64,000 nt of DNA. It comes from Arthrobacter psychrochitiniphilus (GTDB taxonomy: Bacteria; Actinomycetota; Actinomycetes; Actinomycetales; Micrococcaceae). Each line of letters begins with the position of its first letter. Within the stretch, counting starts at the first letter, position 1. The notes beneath the pieces are model-generated. The model was not told the DNA's origin. It saw nothing but the letters and a program-made list of their open reading frames with translations, and searched no databases. The stretch lies in contig NZ_QHLZ01000013.1 of NCBI RefSeq assembly GCF_003185915.1, positions 22,393 to 86,392 on the forward strand, written 5' to 3'. A program made the translations under genes and the position numbers. Positions 61,052 through 64,000 of this stretch are shown in pieces.

Positions 61052-62365
61052 TCACGGGGCCTTGCCAGGCTGCTTGGGGCTTTGTGTGCCTGCCAGTTTT
61101 GCCGGTGTGGCGAGCCTGCCCACAATCAAGGCTGTTTGGAGGACAAACGCTTCACGGGGAATGAGCGGATCCCATCCTGTGACATCGCACACGCGTCGCA
61201 GCCGGTAACGGACGGTGTTGGAGTGAACAAAAAGGTCACGGGCCGCAGCCTCCAAGGAATGCCCACCCTGCAGGTAACTGCTCAGGGTTTCCTCCAGGCC
61301 ATTGGATGCTGCCACAAGCGGGCGGTAAATGCTCGTCAGCAGGACTTGGCGGGCAGAATCATCGCCCCCTATGACACGCTCAGGCAACAGGTCCTCGGCT
61401 GATACCGGACGCGGGGCGGCGGACCAGCCCTTGGCTACTGACATGCCGGCGAAAGCCGCCTTGGCGCAGGCGGTAGCCTCGGCCAGCGTTGTTGCCAGCG
61501 GTCCATGCACAACCGGTCCCGGGGCAAACAGTTCACTCAGGCGCACATAGGCTGAATCGGGATTCGCCACGTTGCCCAGCACCAGAATTAACTTATCGCC
61601 TTGAATGCCCACCATGACATCTTCGGCAAAACGTCCTGCTGCGCGGCGCAGCGTGGAGAGGAAAAGGGCATTCGGTTCTGACGGCGCGGGGCCCACCATG
61701 ATGGTGAACCGTCCGCGCGAGGTCCAACCCAAGGCTGAGATGCGTGATTGGAGGGCATCGGAATTCTCCCCGCGGAGGATGCCATCAACAGCCAGCGCCT
61801 CTAACCGAGTATCCCAGGCACCCCTGTTTTCCGCGGCACGGGCGTAGACGTCTGCAGCGGCAAAGGCCACCTCGCGAGAGTAGCGTAGAACGGCTTCGCG
61901 CAAGGCCACTTGTTCCTCCGGCGCAGCTAGTTCAGGCACTCTGTCCTCGACCACTTGGACAACGGTCCGGATCAGCTGCAGCGCCCGCTGCAAGCTGATT
62001 GAGCGCGTGAGCTCGGTGGGAGCTGTGCCGAAGACATCAGAAAGGACCCAGCTAGGAGATGATGGGTGTTCGTACCAGGAGACGAACGCGGCTATCCCGT
62101 TCTGTGCCACGAGACCTAGGGATGAACGTTCGTCGGCGCTGAGCCTCCGGTACCAGGGAAGCGTGTTTTCAAGTTCCCTGCGCATCATGGTGGACAAGGG
62201 GCCAATGTTGGCTCGCAGCCGTTCCAAGGTATTTGATCCGCCATGATCCCGCGCCACTGTAGCCGGTGATTTCTTTACTGCCATGTCTTGAGGATATGTC
62301 CTGAGCTGCGAGTCAACGCTATTGGTGGCGCTCAGGCGGGCGGTGATGCCTATTTGTGAGCTCAT
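61052..62365 (-). CDS. fasR: PucR-family regulator of fatty acid synthesis (FasR-like)
   Basis: The C-terminal region SSYLQGGHSLEAAARDLFVHSNTVRYRLRRVCDVTGWDP is the PucR-type helix-turn-helix (HTH_30). The N-terminal about 200 residues are a sensor region with NIGPLSTMMRRELENTLPWYRRLSADERSSLGLVAQNGIAAFVSWYE, followed by a GGDEF-like middle domain. In Streptomyces the homologue FasR, encoded upstream of fabD, activates the fabDHPF operon; the same position here supports that role. The start is uncertain. ATG 62365 overlaps the stop of the upstream DUF2254 gene (ATGA), while ATG 62284 (MAVKKSPATV) fits family N-termini. Confidence 0.88.
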   Translation of the reverse strand: MSSQIGITARLSATNSVDSQLRTYPQDMAVKKSPATVARDHGGSNTLERLRANIGPLSTMMRRELENTLPWYRRLSADERSSLGLVAQNGIAAFVSWYEHPSSPSWVLSDVFGTAPTELTRSISLQRALQLIRTVVQVVEDRVPELAAPEEQVALREAVLRYSREVAFAAADVYARAAENRGAWDTRLEALAVDGILRGENSDALQSRISALGWTSRGRFTIMVGPAPSEPNALFLSTLRRAAGRFAEDVMVGIQGDKLILVLGNVANPDSAYVRLSELFAPGPVVHGPLATTLAEATACAKAAFAGMSVAKGWSAAPRPVSAEDLLPERVIGGDDSARQVLLTSIYRPLVAASNGLEETLSSYLQGGHSLEAAARDLFVHSNTVRYRLRRVCDVTGWDPLIPREAFVLQTALIVGRLATPAKLAGTQSPKQPGKAP

Positions 62366-63714
62366 AGGCTGGAGGCTGATGGCGGAAGCTGCTCCGTATT
62401 CGCTGCCACCAAGGCTCGCGCGCTTTCCAATAATTCTGCCGTTTTTTGGGGCAGATGTCCGGCTGATTTGATGGCAGTTTCCATGTTTTGAGCCTGATGG
62501 AGAATAACGGGCCGGTAGGACCCGGCATGGTCTGACCAGGACAATTCCTGAAGTAGTTCTAGCAAACGCTCGGCAACTTCAGGATCACTGGTCCCGTAGA
62601 GGCGTGGCTGCGCCATGGACAAGTCAAGAAGGTCTGCCAACTCTGGAAGGGTCAAGACCACTCGGACTCTGTTCTGCTCATCCATCAGACACTGTGTGCC
62701 GGGCATTCTGGCAGGGAGCTGGCAGAGGAGTCCGGAAAGGTGGCCCAGAACGTGCACAGCGGTGGTGGGGTCGTTTACCCCGGGGGAGAGCGCTCGTGCA
62801 GCAACGTCTACTAACTGGCGGAAGCCAAAGGCCACATCCTGAACGTGAGTGCGTTCGCTGCCGGTATGAATGGCCTTAGTGCTGCCTTTGGCCAACCGTT
62901 TAGCTGTTTCCAGATCAAATTCAAGGCTGGAATCCAGCGGCCAGGCAGTGGCGAACGGGACCCCTTGGATCACGGAACTTCCCGGTGTCTTATCAATCCT
63001 GATCACCGCCCCTTCAGCTACGGCAAGGCGGATCAGTTCCTGGTAGTCAACCGATGTCAGAAATCCTGTCCGAGCGGCTTCGATCCTGATAAATCCAGGC
63101 CCTGCGGGCGGGGCGGGACGCCACGGCGCCCGGTCTGGCGGAAAACAGCGTTCTAACGTGGCCCTGGTTTCGTCGGCAACGCGTTGCATCATGGTTTCTG
63201 CCCGGATTTCCCGAGTGAGGTGTGCCAAGAACAAGACGAGTCCTAGAATGCTGGCAATTGAGAGCAGGAAGGCGAGCGTGACGGAAATTTCCGGGACAAA
63301 TCCTGCTGTTGGGCCGCTGGCGCTCCGCACAGTGCGCAGCACTGTCAAGGCAAATGCAAACGCGGACATGAATAGGGCCAGGGTGTAGTGGACAAACTTA
63401 TCGGCAGCAAAGGTCCTTAGGACCCGGGGAGAGAATTGGCTACTGGCCAATTGCAAGGTGACCACTGTCAGGGAGAAAGTCAAGGAGGTGACTGTAATGA
63501 GGGAGCCTGCAATGGCTTGCAGTACGGCCCGCGCAGCGTCAGGTCCGCCACCGAAAAGGAACCCCGAGATGTTCCCCGGCAGTTTGGTATCCAGCGCAGC
63601 ATCTAGTGCTGGTAGTACTGTCCCCAGTGCCAGCGCTACTAGTACTGCAATAGCCGGTACAGGCCACAACTGCGTGCGGAGCGCATCTGCGATCCGGGCC
63701 GTTCTGCTGTTCAT
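62362..63714 (-). CDS. DUF2254 family membrane protein
   Basis: DUF2254 proteins are predicted inner-membrane proteins of unknown function. From ATG 63714 (GGAGG 5 nt upstream on the minus strand; an upstream GTG at 63726 is less likely) there are four hydrophobic segments. These lie at about residues 15-38 (VPAIAVLVALALG), 62-85, 107-128 (LALFMSAFAFALTVL) and 145-165. The diagnostic SLITVTSLTFSLTVVTLQLASSQFSPRVL is present. A soluble C-terminal half carries ARALSPGVNDPTTAVHVLGHL. The end overlaps the fasR start codon (ATGA). It lies between aceE and the fab cluster. Confidence 0.92.
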   Translation of the reverse strand: MNSRTARIADALRTQLWPVPAIAVLVALALGTVLPALDAALDTKLPGNISGFLFGGGPDAARAVLQAIAGSLITVTSLTFSLTVVTLQLASSQFSPRVLRTFAADKFVHYTLALFMSAFAFALTVLRTVRSASGPTAGFVPEISVTLAFLLSIASILGLVLFLAHLTREIRAETMMQRVADETRATLERCFPPDRAPWRPAPPAGPGFIRIEAARTGFLTSVDYQELIRLAVAEGAVIRIDKTPGSSVIQGVPFATAWPLDSSLEFDLETAKRLAKGSTKAIHTGSERTHVQDVAFGFRQLVDVAARALSPGVNDPTTAVHVLGHLSGLLCQLPARMPGTQCLMDEQNRVRVVLTLPELADLLDLSMAQPRLYGTSDPEVAERLLELLQELSWSDHAGSYRPVILHQAQNMETAIKSAGHLPQKTAELLESARALVAANTEQLPPSASSL

Positions 63715-63784
63715 TGAAGCCTCCACGCATCCTGAAAGTGCCTAGAAGGAGCCGTCTTGAGCTCCTCTGAATTTGGGGTGTGAT

Positions 63785-63826
63785 GGCTGTGGCCGGTGAA
63801 ACCAGAAAGGTTCACCGGCCACAGCC
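63785..63826. terminator. 16-bp perfect hairpin upstream of the DUF2254 gene
   Basis: GGCTGTGGCCGGTGAA (63785-63800) pairs exactly with 63811-63826 across a 10-nt loop. There is no T-run on either side. It lies in the aceE-DUF2254 gap together with a second hairpin at 63882 and may act as a terminator-like or RNA-stabilising structure. Confidence 0.6.
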
Positions 63827-63881
63827 GTGCGTTGCGCCCCAGCCCGAGTAGGGCGTGGGGTGGGGCCACGCCGGCGAGGGA

Positions 63882-63918
63882 CCCGTTTTATCTCGCGCTT
63901 AGCGCGGGATAAAACGGG
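63882..63918. terminator. 17-bp hairpin just after aceE
   Basis: CCCGTTTTATCTCGCGC (63882-63898), loop TTA, then GCGCGGGATAAAACGGG (63902-63918) pair over 17 positions with one T-G wobble. It begins 12 nt past the aceE stop on the minus strand. The probable role is aceE transcript end formation, although a T-tract is lacking. Confidence 0.65.
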
Positions 63919-63930
63919 AGCCGGTGGGGA

Positions 63931-64000
63931 CTAGCCTTCGCCGCCGGCGTTGCCGGTGGTGCCGGCGTTGACGTTGAGCAGGTCGTATTTGGTGGCTGCT
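63931..64000 (-). CDS. aceE: Pyruvate dehydrogenase E1 component, C-terminal end only
   Basis: The last 70 nt encode, on the minus strand, ATKYDLLNVNAGTTGNAGGEG and a TAG stop at 63931. The xKYDL.NVNAGTTGNAGG ending is that of homodimeric actinobacterial AceE. Its place upstream of fasR and the fab operon is the usual actinobacterial order. Everything upstream lies outside the window, so the call rests on 23 residues plus synteny. Confidence 0.7.
   Translation of the reverse strand, partial: AATKYDLLNVNAGTTGNAGGEG

Overview
The window is a chromosomal segment of a high-GC actinobacterium, most likely an Arthrobacter-like member of the Micrococcaceae. The evidence is the gene order: rpsP-khpA-rimM-trmD-rplS-lepB-lepB-rnhB-DUF2469-yraN-comM-dprA-xerC, then fabF/acpP/fabH/fabD/fasR with the end of aceE. 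Many genes start with GTG or TTG, and an oleA-oleBC-oleD olefin cluster of the Micrococcus type is present. The genus is inferred from synteny and protein style. I saw no rRNA, tRNA, CRISPR array, insertion sequence or prophage.

Layout. 1-6.3 kb is accessory and partly decayed: a partial YdcF-like gene, an IclR regulator with a damaged N-terminus, a wrecked GH127 gene, a tiny membrane protein, a lipoprotein, and a coupled aminotransferase/spermidine-synthase-like pair. 6.5-11.1 kb is core: coaD, yceD-rpmF-rnc-mutM. 11.2-22 kb is a surface and secretion block: an alpha-galactosidase with an LAxTG-type sorting tail behind a LacI-like palindrome, a three-gene membrane operon of unknown role, and a very large secreted N,N-dimethylformamidase-like protein with four DUF4082 modules. 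22.2-27 kb is the ole cluster. 27.2-39.2 kb holds smc, an MFS exporter, ftsY, amtB-glnK (preceded by phased GlnR-type boxes), zwf and ffh. 39.4-41.9 kb is the deletion-scarred remnant of an oligopeptide ABC operon. 41.9-44.8 kb holds small accessory enzymes, including a two-domain VOC protein behind a 16-bp palindrome. 45-56 kb is the ribosome, RNA-processing, secretion and DNA-uptake block. 57-64 kb is the fatty-acid synthesis cluster with its PucR-type regulator, a DUF2254 membrane protein and the C-terminus of aceE.

How the genes connect. The fab cluster makes acyl-ACPs. The ole cluster can condense acyl-CoAs head to head and carry them through beta-keto acid, beta-hydroxy acid and beta-lactone to long-chain cis-olefins. 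ftsY, ffh and two signal peptidases form the core of protein export, which the secreted and wall-anchored enzymes at 11-22 kb depend on. amtB-glnK is the ammonium uptake and sensing pair and appears to be under nitrogen control. Two degradation zones (0.6-2.6 kb and 39.4-41.9 kb) show ongoing loss of carbohydrate- and peptide-uptake functions.
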